Source of the DNA: Pseudobacter sp.
GTDB taxonomy: Bacteria > Bacteroidota > Bacteroidia > Chitinophagales > Chitinophagaceae
DNA length: 64,000 nucleotides
Assembly: GCA_017849455.1 (NCBI GenBank)
Contig: JAFIGX010000012.1
Location: forward strand, 50,747 to 114,746
Direction of reading: 5' to 3'
Part shown: piece by piece, positions 45,531 to 54,725 of the stretch
Numbering within the stretch: the first letter of the stretch is position 1
Layout of the letters: every line of letters begins with the position of its first letter
Translations under genes and position numbers: made by a program
Notes under the pieces: generated by a model
Told to the model about the DNA's origin: nothing
Database searches by the model: none
Seen by the model: only the letters and a program-made list of their open reading frames with translations

Positions 45531-46154
45531 TTATTCTTCCATTTCCAGGTCTTCCATAACCTTTTTCAGTTCGGCGAGGTGCCTGCCGTATTGCAGGCGG
45601 ATATGCAGATTCAATAGGAAAAAAGCAATGATCTGGAGAACAATCATCAAGATGAAAATAAAAAATAAAGAAGTATACTTCACTATAGATTCCCCGGCTA
45701 CTTTCTGCGGTATAATAGCAGTCAAATCCATGCAGCCGGCAATAATAATAAGGATGATCAAAGGCAGCGCACAATAATTGAATATCCTGTATATTTCAAT
45801 ATTAAGTTCCAATTCATAAATAATCCTATAAATGCTTTTTTTTATGCTAAGATCATAACGACCGGTTACTTTATAGAACAGGTAAAATCTAAAGAAATAA
45901 TAAACTGTCTGCAGAAGGAGAAGAAATATAGCAATACTGACCAGGAATACAGACAGCGCATTCTTGGAAGACCCAAGTAGAAAAAGGACCAACAGAATAA
46001 AAACTGCAATCCGTAAGATAAACTCCTTCTTCATATTTTTCCTGATCTTCGAGACGGCGGAAGAAGTTTGACCTACAGGAACATTCCTCATTGATAAATG
46101 GAGATCTTCCATCTTATCATTCACCCAGGCATCTTTCAAGTTATCAAAATTCAT
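45531..46154 (-). CDS. Membrane protein paired with an ECF sigma factor
   Basis: A 207-residue protein with a soluble N-terminal part (about 1-45) and four membrane helices (FILRIAVFILLVLFLLG, VFLVSIAIFLLLLQTVYYFF, YCALPLIILIIIAGCMDL and FFIFILMIVLQIIAFFLL). Its start overlaps the end of the sigma gene by 11 bp, implying translational coupling. In this arrangement the membrane protein is likely to be the cognate anti-sigma factor holding the sigma through the N-terminal part, though no zinc-binding anti-sigma motif (HxxxCxxC) is present. I do not recognise a named family. Confidence 0.7.
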   Translation of the reverse strand: MNFDNLKDAWVNDKMEDLHLSMRNVPVGQTSSAVSKIRKNMKKEFILRIAVFILLVLFLLGSSKNALSVFLVSIAIFLLLLQTVYYFFRFYLFYKVTGRYDLSIKKSIYRIIYELELNIEIYRIFNYCALPLIILIIIAGCMDLTAIIPQKVAGESIVKYTSLFFIFILMIVLQIIAFFLLNLHIRLQYGRHLAELKKVMEDLEMEE

Positions 46155-46650
46155 ATCCCATTGTTTTAATAATGTACTTTAATTTATCTTTTGTGCGATT
46201 CAACCTCACCCGCACATTAGAAGGTGTAATACCCAGGATAGCGGCGATCTCTTTTCCCGACTGACCCTCCATGTAGAGAAAAATCAAAGCTTTTTCCACT
46301 TTATTTAACCTTTGTACAGCATTGTAGAATATCTTTAGTTGTACTTCCTGTTCCCGAACAGTATGTAATTCTTCCGGTAGATTATTATATGAAGGGATAG
46401 AAAAAATATCCTGCCTCCGTTTTTCCTTTTTGAAGAAGACAATAGCTGTATTGAATGCTACGCGGTACATCCAGGAACTGAACTGGCTGTCACCCCTGAA
46501 GGAATCATAAGACAACCAAAGCTGTAACAAGATCTCCTGCAATAAGTCATGTTGATCCTCCGCATTATCCTGATAAATACGGCATATCTTGTACAATATC
46601 CCGTTATGCATTTCTATTTGCTGTAGAAAACGGGCTTCTTTTGTACTCAA
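46144..46650 (-). CDS. ECF-type RNA polymerase sigma factor
   Basis: A 168-residue sigma with region 2 (about 10-75: EDQHDLLQEILLQLWLSYDS and SQFSSWMYRVAFNTAI) and region 4 (about 115-165: LNKVEKALIFLYMEGQSGKE, IAAILGITPSNVRVRLNRTK). It is followed at once by an overlapping gene for a four-helix membrane protein, probably its anti-sigma partner, and not by FecR and SusC genes. It thus seems to belong to a stress-type ECF group. The targets are unknown. Confidence 0.93.
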   Translation of the reverse strand: MSTKEARFLQQIEMHNGILYKICRIYQDNAEDQHDLLQEILLQLWLSYDSFRGDSQFSSWMYRVAFNTAIVFFKKEKRRQDIFSIPSYNNLPEELHTVREQEVQLKIFYNAVQRLNKVEKALIFLYMEGQSGKEIAAILGITPSNVRVRLNRTKDKLKYIIKTMGYEF

Positions 46651-46712
46651 GTTTTGAAAGTGTTAAATGAATAATCATGGCTTTGCATAATCTGCCTTGG
46701 TAAACCGCAATG

Positions 46713-47021
46713 TTATTTCGCCTTCTGATGCTCATGTTCGTCGATTGCCTTTTTAATGGCAAGACTTATTTCGTCATCCTCCGCTACCTGGAATCCTGCA
46801 CTACCATCCGTCAGCCACTCATCTTCCTTTGATTTTAATAGATGATATATCTTTTCATCTCCGGCATCCAAATGTACTTTAACAATATAGCCCGTTCTTA
46901 CCTCTCTATCGCGCGTCTTCCTTCGAAACAGGTCAAAAAAATTTCCGGCCTTTCTTACGATTTTTCCAAATCTTACCTCTCCCTTTCTATCAGCAGGAAG
47001 ATCAATTGTAAAATACCCCAT
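46713..47021 (-). CDS. Small hypothetical protein
   Basis: A 102-residue soluble, charged protein with no signal peptide or membrane segment (start MGYFTIDLPADRKGEVRFGK, end in a Glu/His/Lys-rich helix). Beta-strand-like stretches (TGYIVKVHLDAGDEKIYHLL) are followed by a short acidic helix. I do not recognise the family. It lies 62 bp upstream of the sigma gene in the same direction and may be cotranscribed. Confidence 0.6.
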   Translation of the reverse strand: MGYFTIDLPADRKGEVRFGKIVRKAGNFFDLFRRKTRDREVRTGYIVKVHLDAGDEKIYHLLKSKEDEWLTDGSAGFQVAEDDEISLAIKKAIDEHEHQKAK

Positions 47022-47531
47022 ACGATGTAATTAAATGTCAGAAAATTCAAAACACAACGGGTAAGTATCAAACTCCGGGAAACTGTTACATAAAAAAAGC
47101 GATTTTCTTGAATAGTGGAGATTTTCCAGGCAGGTGGTGCTTTTTAGAATGGCCTATTTATTTAACAAGTATTTGATTCTCAATGTATCTCAAGTGAAAG
47201 TTTCGAAATTTCGACCCCGCTCTCCGTAGCCCCCCAATTATACCTATGTCTGTGTCATAAAAAACCACTAATAACCAGGATAAATGAATATTAATGGAAT
47301 GGTGCCCTGATTGTGTGGATGGATGGTATCGTGTTCAAGGTCCGGGAGAATAGCAAAGTGATCAACAAAACAGCTTATATCGATTGTCCAAAATTTAATT
47401 TGCACATTAAAATATGCATAAATTAGCTATTCTTGCATAAATGAATGTGCAATGGATAGCATACTTGAAAATTTCGTGCTAAGACACTATTCTTAAAACG
47501 CTGGTTTTATGAGTTTTTTTGGATACTCTTT
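47022..47531. other. Gene-free region with a tRNA-3'-end-like scrap
   Basis: About 510 bp without a supportable gene. At 47209-47228 the text TTTCGACCCCGCTCTCCGTA looks like the T-loop and acceptor end of a serine-type tRNA without the rest, similar in kind to the 16-bp copy at 27833. A T-run (47513-47521) near the right side follows a weak hairpin around AAAACGCTGGTTTT and could terminate the DUF1801 gene's neighbour; this is weak. Confidence 0.4.
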
Positions 47532-47924
47532 TCATTTTAACCTGAGTAGCTTTCCTTTTCGCTTTATCACATTTTTATAATCCCATTGAATGTCTTCGGA
47601 TTTTTTCAGCCACCGCTTCAAGTCCCTGGAATTGATTTGATCGATATGTGTATATAAAATGGAGGCATCTTTGAATTTACCTGTTCCCGGTTGCAATTGC
47701 TCTTCTTCAAAACTTGCACCGCTCCAGAACATCAGGCGAATACCGGCTTTCAACTTGCTATAACCCGCAACAGGATTGCCATCCAAAAACCAAACGGGGT
47801 GACGGTGCCATATTTTGTTTTCAGCTTCGGGAAGATGACGGTTAATTTCCGCAGCAAGCAGGTCACAGATAGCCTTCTCTGATTGGGTAAGGCTTTTATT
47901 GTAAGCAAGTGTTTCTGTATTCAT
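47532..47924 (-). CDS. DUF1801 domain protein
   Basis: A 130-residue soluble protein of the YdhG/DUF1801 type (frataxin-like fold): AICDLLAAEINRHLPEAENK near the N-terminus, then IWHRHPVWFLDGNPVAGYS and KAGIRLMFWSGASF, ending with DLKRWLKKSEDIQWDYK. The function of the family is unknown, though it is widespread. The gene is alone, read from a start at 47924. Confidence 0.85.
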   Translation of the reverse strand: MNTETLAYNKSLTQSEKAICDLLAAEINRHLPEAENKIWHRHPVWFLDGNPVAGYSKLKAGIRLMFWSGASFEEEQLQPGTGKFKDASILYTHIDQINSRDLKRWLKKSEDIQWDYKNVIKRKGKLLRLK

Positions 47925-48088
47925 TATCTAAAAATAACCCTTTTCCCTAATTTTAAACTGTTTGCTTTTTAGGAACATTTACAAAATCCATTCTATACCA
48001 GGAAATGGACTATCGGGTACGCAAAAGCTGTGATATGAAATGGATACTAATACAGTTCAGCGGCGTACGGCCTTCAGCAGGGGTGCGT

Positions 48089-49576
48089 TCAATCCATCTT
48101 ATTTTTACGATATAACTCTTTCCAGGCGGCCTCATATTTATCACCGGCTGTCCATTTGGGTTGTTTCGGGTTGTCCGCAATGTATTTAGCGGATAGAATA
48201 TAAGCTTTAATATATTTTAGAGCATACCTTTCATTCATGTTGCCTACTTCATCACTCAGTTGGTGCAGGCGCTTAATAATGGATTCGTCAATCCTGGTTA
48301 TGCCGAGACCGAAGATAGGCGCCGGCACCCCTTTTACAGCGAGGCTAACATTATCACTCTTGTCGAAGGCGTCAAATCCAGGCAGATCCGCTAAAGCAGT
48401 AAGGCCAAAGGCCGAACAGCCCCTTCGGATATCTTCGTCTGCAGTGGTCCTTCCCATACCTGATATCGAGATACGGGTGGTGTCATTGTATCCGCCATTA
48501 TCAATATTTAAATTGTACACTATTTTATTTAGTGGAATGGTTGGATGAGTGGCAAAATGCCTGCTGCCCAGCAGGCCCATTTCCTCTGCGGTATAGGCAA
48601 TAAATAAAACAGATCTTTTGGGCGGGTGAGCAGCAAAATACCTGGCGGCGTTGATCATAGCGGTTACTCCTACCGCATTATCCCTGGCGCCATTGTAAAT
48701 GCTGTCCAGCTTTCCTTCTTCCATCTTTGGCTCACTGTTGACACCGATATGATCATAATGTGCGGAAAGAACGATGAATTGTTTGTTCAAAGCTGCATCC
48801 GTTCCTTGCACCCATCCCATTACATTTTTTGCCTGTACATTTTTCATTTGGCAGCCAGTAACATTCAGGGTAGCTGTAGTTTGGTTTTGGATGGCAGGCA
48901 GTAGCATCTTTTCTTCGTCATGTACCAGTAAGACCGGCATCAAATTATCATCCGATTCAACCGGGCGTTCCTTCTGGTAGGCAGGTTTAATAAGTTCCCA
49001 ATCTGCCGTTTTATGCCAGTAGCGCTCTACCAATGCAAGAGCGCCTTTCTCCCGCATCAATTTCGCTTTTGCTTCTCTGAATATCCAGCCCCCGATTACC
49101 GGCGAGGAATCGGATTCACCCATATTGGTGATGACGATCTTGCCTTTTACGTCCAAATTAACGAGATCACCGGCAGTACCAAACCCTGCAAATACAACGG
49201 GAGCTGTTTCTGAAATATCAGCGCCATTGGCTTTCAGCAGATTGTCGCCCAACAGGTATGTTTTGTTCCCAATCTTCAATGAGCCGGATACAGCAGGGCT
49301 AACAAATTTCAAATCGAAGGTTTGAAAATAATCCCGGCCCCCCGGCGCTTCCCTGAGACCAAAACTTCTGAATTGTTCACTGATATACCTCGCCGCCACA
49401 TGTATCTCCGGCCGCATTGTTGCTCTTCCCATTAGTTCATCAGAAGCTAAAAACCGCAGGGGGGCGAGGGCTACAGATGGAGAATTGGTTTGATCGATTT
49501 CTTTAATCAAAGCTGGCTGAGCGAAAGCGCAAACCTCGATGATACATAAAATGATGCTTAAACTTGCTTTTTTCAT
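48089..49576 (-). CDS. Secreted M28 family metallopeptidase
   Basis: A 495-residue exported aminopeptidase-type enzyme. Signal peptide about 1-19 (ending CAFAQ). A protease-associated (PA) domain lies in the first half (LDVKGKIVITNMG). The catalytic M28 domain has its zinc ligands and general base in order: LSAHYDHIG (His, Asp), GARDNAVGVTAMINAAR (Asp), AYTAEEMGLLGSRHF (catalytic Glu then ligand Glu), NLNIDNGG (Asp) and a late RLHQLSDE (His). It should cleave N-terminal residues from peptides in the periplasm or outside. It stands alone. Confidence 0.92.
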   Translation of the reverse strand: MKKASLSIILCIIEVCAFAQPALIKEIDQTNSPSVALAPLRFLASDELMGRATMRPEIHVAARYISEQFRSFGLREAPGGRDYFQTFDLKFVSPAVSGSLKIGNKTYLLGDNLLKANGADISETAPVVFAGFGTAGDLVNLDVKGKIVITNMGESDSSPVIGGWIFREAKAKLMREKGALALVERYWHKTADWELIKPAYQKERPVESDDNLMPVLLVHDEEKMLLPAIQNQTTATLNVTGCQMKNVQAKNVMGWVQGTDAALNKQFIVLSAHYDHIGVNSEPKMEEGKLDSIYNGARDNAVGVTAMINAARYFAAHPPKRSVLFIAYTAEEMGLLGSRHFATHPTIPLNKIVYNLNIDNGGYNDTTRISISGMGRTTADEDIRRGCSAFGLTALADLPGFDAFDKSDNVSLAVKGVPAPIFGLGITRIDESIIKRLHQLSDEVGNMNERYALKYIKAYILSAKYIADNPKQPKWTAGDKYEAAWKELYRKNKMD

Positions 49577-49884
49577 TGCCTGGATTGATTAACACGATTA
49601 CTTGATTGCCATGGGCCGTAGCATATAATGAAGATCATTCGGATAGTCAAATGTAGATAATCGGGCAAAATCACCTATTGTAAAAACCCGACATAATGGT
49701 TTACTTACGGATAGTGCAAGGAGACAATTTTTGAAAGCGGTTTTGTATCTTCGATGAAACAACTTTAGCATGTTATAGTATCGAAAGGTTGGCGGCCCCA
49801 CTTGAAGTATCGCCAGTGAGCTTTGGAAATAAATTCAGGGAATTATACGCCTGGCACAATATTCAATACCCATAATTTTACAAG
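49577..49884. other. Intergenic region between divergent M28 and DUF4256 genes
   Basis: About 308 bp between divergently read genes. It must hold both promoters. A 67-codon frame on the minus strand (49598-49801) is not convincing as a protein. I see no palindrome or hairpin of note. Confidence 0.5.
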
Positions 49885-50460
49885 ATGAACAAGAACGATA
49901 GCAATAAAAAGAAGTTGTCATCTTCACAACGTGAAGAACTACTCAGCACATTGAAAACCCGGTTTGAGAAAAACATGGGCCGACATAAAGGTCTCGCATG
50001 GGATAAAGTTTTGGCAAAGCTGGAAGCTAATGCAGAAAAACTCTGGTCACTTCATGAAATGGAAAGCACCGGGGGTGAACCGGATGTTGTTGGTCACGAT
50101 AAAAAGACGGGTGAATACATTTTTTATGATTGCTCGGCGGAAAGTCCTAACGGCCGGAGAAACGTTTGTTACGACCGTGAAGCACTGGAATCAAGGAAAG
50201 AACATAAACCAGCCAATAGCGCTATCGATATGGCAACAGCCATGGGCATGGAAATCTTGACGGAAGAACAATACCGGGAGTTGCAGGAACTCGGCAATTT
50301 CGATTTGAAAACGTCGAGCTGGATAAAAACACCTGCTGATATCAGAAAACTAGGTGGCGCCCTCTTTGCCGACCGTCGATACGACCATGTCTTCGCGTAT
50401 CACAACGGTGCGTCCTCTTACTATGCTGTCCGAGGGTTCCGTGGCTCGCTGAGGGTCTAG
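49885..50460 (+). CDS. DUF4256 family protein
   Basis: A 191-residue cytoplasmic protein that fits DUF4256 along its whole length: LSSSQREELLSTLKTRFEKN, the KVLAKLEANAEKLWSLHEME segment, GGEPDVVGHDKKTGEYIFYD, CSAESPNGRRNVCYDREALE and the end SYYAVRGFRGSLRV. No enzyme activity is known for the family. It lies upstream of the serine hydrolase gene in the same direction, 65 bp from that gene's preferred start. Confidence 0.88.
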   Translation: MNKNDSNKKKLSSSQREELLSTLKTRFEKNMGRHKGLAWDKVLAKLEANAEKLWSLHEMESTGGEPDVVGHDKKTGEYIFYDCSAESPNGRRNVCYDREALESRKEHKPANSAIDMATAMGMEILTEEQYRELQELGNFDLKTSSWIKTPADIRKLGGALFADRRYDHVFAYHNGASSYYAVRGFRGSLRV

Positions 50461-50525
50461 GTTTTGGACAGACAGCGAAGTGGGTATGGAGCGGCCTGAT
50501 GGCTGGTAACATTAATAAACCCAAT

Positions 50526-51959
50526 ATGAGAAGATCAACTGTATTGATTGTTTTTTTGCTTGTAACAATTGTTTTGAATGCGCAAAAAAAGGTTGATGGG
50601 ATCGAAAAACAAATCGACAGCCTGTTCTCAGGATATAATTCGTCGACACCCGGAGTGGCTATTGCCGTGGTGAAGGACGGAAGAATTATTTTGCAGAAAG
50701 GATATGGTACAGCTAACCTGGAATATGATATCCCTATCACTTCAAAGACCGTATTTCATATTGCATCGGTTTCAAAACAATTTACTGCTTTTGCCATTTA
50801 CCTGCTGGAAAAACAGGGCAAGCTCTCGTTTGATGACGATATCAGAAAATATATTCCCGAAGTACCCGCGTTGGGAAAGCCAATTCGAATAAAACATCTT
50901 CTTGCGCATACAAGCGGTATCAGGGATCAATGGGCTTTACTGACTTTAGCCGGATGGAGGATGGATGATGTTATTACTACAGAGCATATCCTGAAAATCA
51001 TCAGCAGGCAAAAGGAATTGAATTTCGAACCAGGGACCAGGTTCAGCTATTGCAATTCAGGGTTTACTCTATTGGCAGAGGTGGTGAAACGGGTTACCGG
51101 TAAATCCTTTGCCCAATACACCCAGGAAGCGATCTTCGAGCCCCTGAGGATGACCAACACCCAGTTCTATGATGATTTTGAAAAAATTGTAAAGAACAGG
51201 GCATATTCCTATGAAATGGAAAATGGCCATTATAAAAAGAAAAACCTCAACTATTCAAATGCAGGCGCTACGAGCCTGTTCACCACCACGGAAGATCTTT
51301 GCAAATGGGCGATGAATTTTGAACACCCGGTGGTAGGGGATGATGAATTGTTGGTAAGGTTCAATCAGCCCTCTACATTCAATAATGGGCAGCCACTTCT
51401 GGCCAATATTATTGATGGTGATTCCGTTTATCAGGCAAAAGGGCAGTTGATCAGGCATTACCGGGGCGAGAACATGTACAGTCATGGAGGTCATGATGCC
51501 GGTTTCAGGACTTATCTGGCCCGCTTCCCGGAAAAACATCTATCAATCATTACACTCAGCAACGATGAACATTATGAGATCCTCAAAAACGGTTTAATAA
51601 TAAGTGAGTTTTATCTTAAAAATGATCTAAAGAAAAAAAACCTTGTCAATAATACCACCCCGGCTGCCGGACAGCAAAAGCCAGTTGAAAACTTTAACAA
51701 TGACCTGAAACAGTTAGTAGGGAGGTTTTATAGTGAAGAGCTGAACACGGATTACGTTGCCTCAATAAAGGATGGAAAATTATTTCTTTGTCACACAAGA
51801 TTAAGTGATATAGGGTTGTCGGAAACGGGAAAGGACAAATTTTCCGGGAGGATTGAATTCCCCGTAGAAGTGGAATTCATTAGAAACACAAACAACGAAG
51901 TTACCGGGTTCAGAATTTCAAATTTTGGAGCTAAAAATGTATGGTTTAAAAAAGCGTAG
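50526..51959 (+). CDS. Class C beta-lactamase-fold serine hydrolase
   Basis: The start at 50526 gives a signal peptide (RRSTVLIVFLLVTIVLNAQ); the frame is open from 50499. The 477-residue protein has a class C beta-lactamase / DD-peptidase fold with nucleophile Ser81 in SVSK (Ser81-x-x-Lys84), Tyr175-Cys-Asn177 as the YxN motif and YSHGGHDAG as the HxG motif. A C-terminal domain of about 100 residues (from ENFNNDLKQLVGRFYSEELN) is a lipocalin-like beta domain. Such enzymes act on peptides, esters or peptidoglycan fragments. True antibiotic hydrolysis is not implied. Confidence 0.9.
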   Translation: MRRSTVLIVFLLVTIVLNAQKKVDGIEKQIDSLFSGYNSSTPGVAIAVVKDGRIILQKGYGTANLEYDIPITSKTVFHIASVSKQFTAFAIYLLEKQGKLSFDDDIRKYIPEVPALGKPIRIKHLLAHTSGIRDQWALLTLAGWRMDDVITTEHILKIISRQKELNFEPGTRFSYCNSGFTLLAEVVKRVTGKSFAQYTQEAIFEPLRMTNTQFYDDFEKIVKNRAYSYEMENGHYKKKNLNYSNAGATSLFTTTEDLCKWAMNFEHPVVGDDELLVRFNQPSTFNNGQPLLANIIDGDSVYQAKGQLIRHYRGENMYSHGGHDAGFRTYLARFPEKHLSIITLSNDEHYEILKNGLIISEFYLKNDLKKKNLVNNTTPAAGQQKPVENFNNDLKQLVGRFYSEELNTDYVASIKDGKLFLCHTRLSDIGLSETGKDKFSGRIEFPVEVEFIRNTNNEVTGFRISNFGAKNVWFKKA

Positions 51960-52186
51960 TTCAAAGTCATGGGCGTATTTCAAGTGTAATACCTGTCACC
52001 GGCAATGGACAACAGATCCTACGTTTTCAAAATTCCCGGTACTCCCCCTATTTCCAACCAGGAATCCAAAGTCCGCTAATTCAACCTGGTTCGATTTGTA
52101 ACCAGGATGATCACCCCCCAAAAAACCGGGATCATCCCTAAGTGTTTTTTCCTTTTTGACGAGTTCCTGAAAAATAGTAGCTTTAT

Positions 52187-52217
52187 ATTATAATGTGTAC
52201 AAAATACACATTATAAT
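52187..52217. promoter_or_regulatory. Perfect 13-bp inverted repeat upstream of the amylase gene
   Basis: ATTATAATGTGTA and TACACATTATAAT (52187-52199 and 52205-52217) form a perfect inverted repeat around CAAAA, ending 28 bp before the preferred amylase start. It can be a dimeric regulator operator or, in RNA, an AU-rich hairpin in the 5' leader. The symmetry at DNA level and absence of a T-tail favour an operator. Confidence 0.6.
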
Positions 52218-52245
52218 CATCACCTTATCACCTAACCATTGCTAT

Positions 52246-54657
52246 ATGAAAAAACTGTCTGCACTCCGGCGGCTCATCGCCATTCTATTTATTTTCTTTC
52301 TCTCCCACTCTATCATTGTCGCACAAAATCCCTGGAACGGCAAGGTCATCCTGCAGGGCTTCTGGTGGGATTACTGGAATAACAATTATACCAACGGCTG
52401 GTCCAATTACCTGGCCGACCTGGCGCCACGCCTCCGCGACCTGGGCATCGACGGCGTCTGGGTCCCACCCTCCATCAAAAACGCTGGCACTAACAGTAAT
52501 GGGTATTCGCCGTTCGATCAGTACGACCTGGGAGACAAATACCAGAAAGGCAGCTTGAAGACCCGGCTGGGCAATAAGAATGAATTGCTCAGGCTCGTAG
52601 GTGTTATGCACGCCAACGGCATCGATGTGATCCAGGATGTAGTTTTCAATCACATGGATAACGCAGGCTCTGCCGATGGCTCCGGCGGTCCCGATCCCTC
52701 CGCTACCAGCAACAACGATGGCAACCTGTACAAGAATTTCAGGAATGTTAGCTATGCCACGCCGGCTTCCAGTGAAACCTCCGCCAATTACCTCGCCCGC
52801 TCAGGCAGGTGGCCCAAGAACTGGCCCAACTTTCATTCCAACCCGGGCCATGTATGCAATTCCGGCGATTGGTGTGCAGCCTTCTTCGGACCTGATATCT
52901 GTTATTATTCCGGTGCTTACGGTCTAAGCTCCAATGCCACCTATAATCCAATACAGTCGTCCGATTATATGCGGAACAATGCCCGCGACTGGCTCGTATG
53001 GATGAAAAAACAAACCGGGGCAGACGGGTTCCGCTTCGACGCCGTAAAACATTTTCCGTACTGGGCCCTCCAGGATTTTATCTGGAATGCAAAGTACAAT
53101 GCCAGTTGGGCCGGCGGTGGCGCAAATATGTTTGCCGTTGGTGAATATGTAGGAAGCGCCACAGACCTGGATACCTGGATCAACAATGTGAAGACCAGCA
53201 ACGGCGGCTCCGAAGACCTGGTAGGTACTTTCGATTTCAGCCTTCGACAGGAATTGAAGAATATGGTAAGCGCCGGTGGCAGCTATAACCTGGGAACGAT
53301 CGTGAATGCCCAGCAAAGCAACCGCTACCGCACAGTTCCATTCGTCAACAACCACGATACATTCAGGCCCACAAAAGATGCATCGGGAAATTATACCGGG
53401 TGGGATACCGGCAATGAACTCGGTGGAGGCCATATCGATCCGTTCGATGCCCGCTTATCCGCCTGCTATGCCATCGCTTTCGCAGTAGACGGCTCACCGC
53501 AGGTTTTCTTCGAAGACCTGTTCAATGTCGGAAACACCGGTAAGCGCTATTCGCATTTGCCAACCAGCACAACCGATCTGCCCTTACGGGACGATATCGC
53601 CAATATCATCTGGTGCCATCAAAAACTGAATTTCAAAAAAGGATCTTACAAGGTACGCTGGCAGGCAGCCGACCTCCTCCTCATCGAAAGAGGTTACAAC
53701 GCCGGGCCGGAGAACAGTTATGCCATCATCGGTGTAAATGATAACTGGAATACCTGGCAAAGCGCCAATATCCAAACCGATTTCGGGCCTAACAGGCAAT
53801 TGCATGATTACTCCGGGGCCAACAGCAGTGATATCTGGACAGACGCCAGTGGAAAAGTAACGATCTGGGTGCCACCCTGCGACGGTAGCAATGTGCGCAA
53901 AGGATATTGTATCTGGGGACCAGCCGGCGTTTCAGGCAGTTTCAATCCTGCCCAGCGCAGCACCACACAGGAATGGGAAATGGCAGATGATATCGGTGAT
54001 TCACACGCCAGCTCCCTGCAACAGGGAGGAGCTTTGCCAGCCAGTTCTACCGCCCTGAGAACGGTAGGTAAAGTTTTCGATGAAACGGGCAAAACGATCA
54101 CGGTGAATGTTTATCCTACCAATACCAGTAAAGATATTACCGTCAATCTCTACAACAGTGGCGGCACTATGCTTCAGACCGTGAACGGAACTGGCAACCT
54201 CACACTCACGTATACACCGTCTGCAACAGATATGTACACGATAAAAGTAAAGAACACGTCCGTTACCAATCCATCGCAGAACCTGTTCGTGAAAGTGACA
54301 TATACTTCACCCAAAGTGGCTTCTACTTCTTTGTACCCGGCATCGAGCGCTGGAACAATGTCGGCAAGCATACGCGATCTCGTGGAAGGAACGGAACATA
54401 AATTATCATTAAGGAATTATCCTGACCCATTCACCACCTCCACTACCATCGAGTATGAATTGCCCCGAAATGGAAAAGCAAGTCTGCTGCTCTATACCAT
54501 GCAGGGCGGATTGGTACGGAAACTGGCTGAAGGTGAAATGACGGCAGGCGCACACCGGATCTCATTCAATGCGAACGGCCTGGCATCAGGCACTTATATG
54601 GTGAAATTGTTCACCCCAACAGGCGTTCAATTGCAAAAGATCACGATAGCGAAATAA
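52246..54657 (+). CDS. Secreted GH13 alpha-amylase with T9SS sorting domain
   Basis: The start at 52246 gives a signal peptide (LIAILFIFFLSHSIIVAQ); the frame from 52195 would place coding sequence inside the palindrome. The GH13 barrel (about residues 25-420) has the four conserved regions: DVVFNHM, GFRFDAVKH with nucleophile Asp265, GEYVG with acid/base Glu300, and VNNHDTF with His370 and Asp371. A C-terminal all-beta domain (about 425-480) follows, then a spacer region and a type A T9SS sorting domain (about 725-803: RNYPDPFTTSTTIEYEL and GLASGTYMVKLFTPTG). The enzyme is therefore exported across the outer membrane and attached or released outside to cut starch-like alpha-glucans. No SusCD pair is adjacent. 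Confidence 0.95.
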   Translation: MKKLSALRRLIAILFIFFLSHSIIVAQNPWNGKVILQGFWWDYWNNNYTNGWSNYLADLAPRLRDLGIDGVWVPPSIKNAGTNSNGYSPFDQYDLGDKYQKGSLKTRLGNKNELLRLVGVMHANGIDVIQDVVFNHMDNAGSADGSGGPDPSATSNNDGNLYKNFRNVSYATPASSETSANYLARSGRWPKNWPNFHSNPGHVCNSGDWCAAFFGPDICYYSGAYGLSSNATYNPIQSSDYMRNNARDWLVWMKKQTGADGFRFDAVKHFPYWALQDFIWNAKYNASWAGGGANMFAVGEYVGSATDLDTWINNVKTSNGGSEDLVGTFDFSLRQELKNMVSAGGSYNLGTIVNAQQSNRYRTVPFVNNHDTFRPTKDASGNYTGWDTGNELGGGHIDPFDARLSACYAIAFAVDGSPQVFFEDLFNVGNTGKRYSHLPTSTTDLPLRDDIANIIWCHQKLNFKKGSYKVRWQAADLLLIERGYNAGPENSYAIIGVNDNWNTWQSANIQTDFGPNRQLHDYSGANSSDIWTDASGKVTIWVPPCDGSNVRKGYCIWGPAGVSGSFNPAQRSTTQEWEMADDIGDSHASSLQQGGALPASSTALRTVGKVFDETGKTITVNVYPTNTSKDITVNLYNSGGTMLQTVNGTGNLTLTYTPSATDMYTIKVKNTSVTNPSQNLFVKVTYTSPKVASTSLYPASSAGTMSASIRDLVEGTEHKLSLRNYPDPFTTSTTIEYELPRNGKASLLLYTMQGGLVRKLAEGEMTAGAHRISFNANGLASGTYMVKLFTPTGVQLQKITIAK

Positions 54658-54683
54658 TACCGACGTCATAATAGGTGAATATT

Positions 54684-54725
54684 GCCCATTACAGGCTACT
54701 TGCATAAGCCTGTAATGGGCAAATT
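54684..54725. terminator. Bidirectional terminator between amylase and Kir channel genes
   Basis: A perfect 14-bp stem (GCCCATTACAGGCT / AGCCTGTAATGGGC, 54684-54697 and 54707-54720) with a 9-nt loop lies between the convergent genes. AAATTTTA follows on the right and AATATT precedes on the left, so it can serve both strands. Confidence 0.85.

Noticed and set aside
45385..45777. 130-codon plus-strand frame overlapping the membrane protein gene
   Set aside because: Most of it is antisense to the clear four-helix membrane protein gene; the rest has no protein-like features.
49598..49801. 67-codon minus-strand frame upstream of the M28 gene
   Set aside because: No homology in memory, no conserved-looking features, and it overlaps the expected promoter.
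50526..51959. Reading the serine hydrolase as an antibiotic-resistance beta-lactamase
   Set aside because: The SxxK/YxN/HxG set is shared by esterases and peptidases of the same fold; the extra C-terminal lipocalin-like domain is typical of the non-resistance group.
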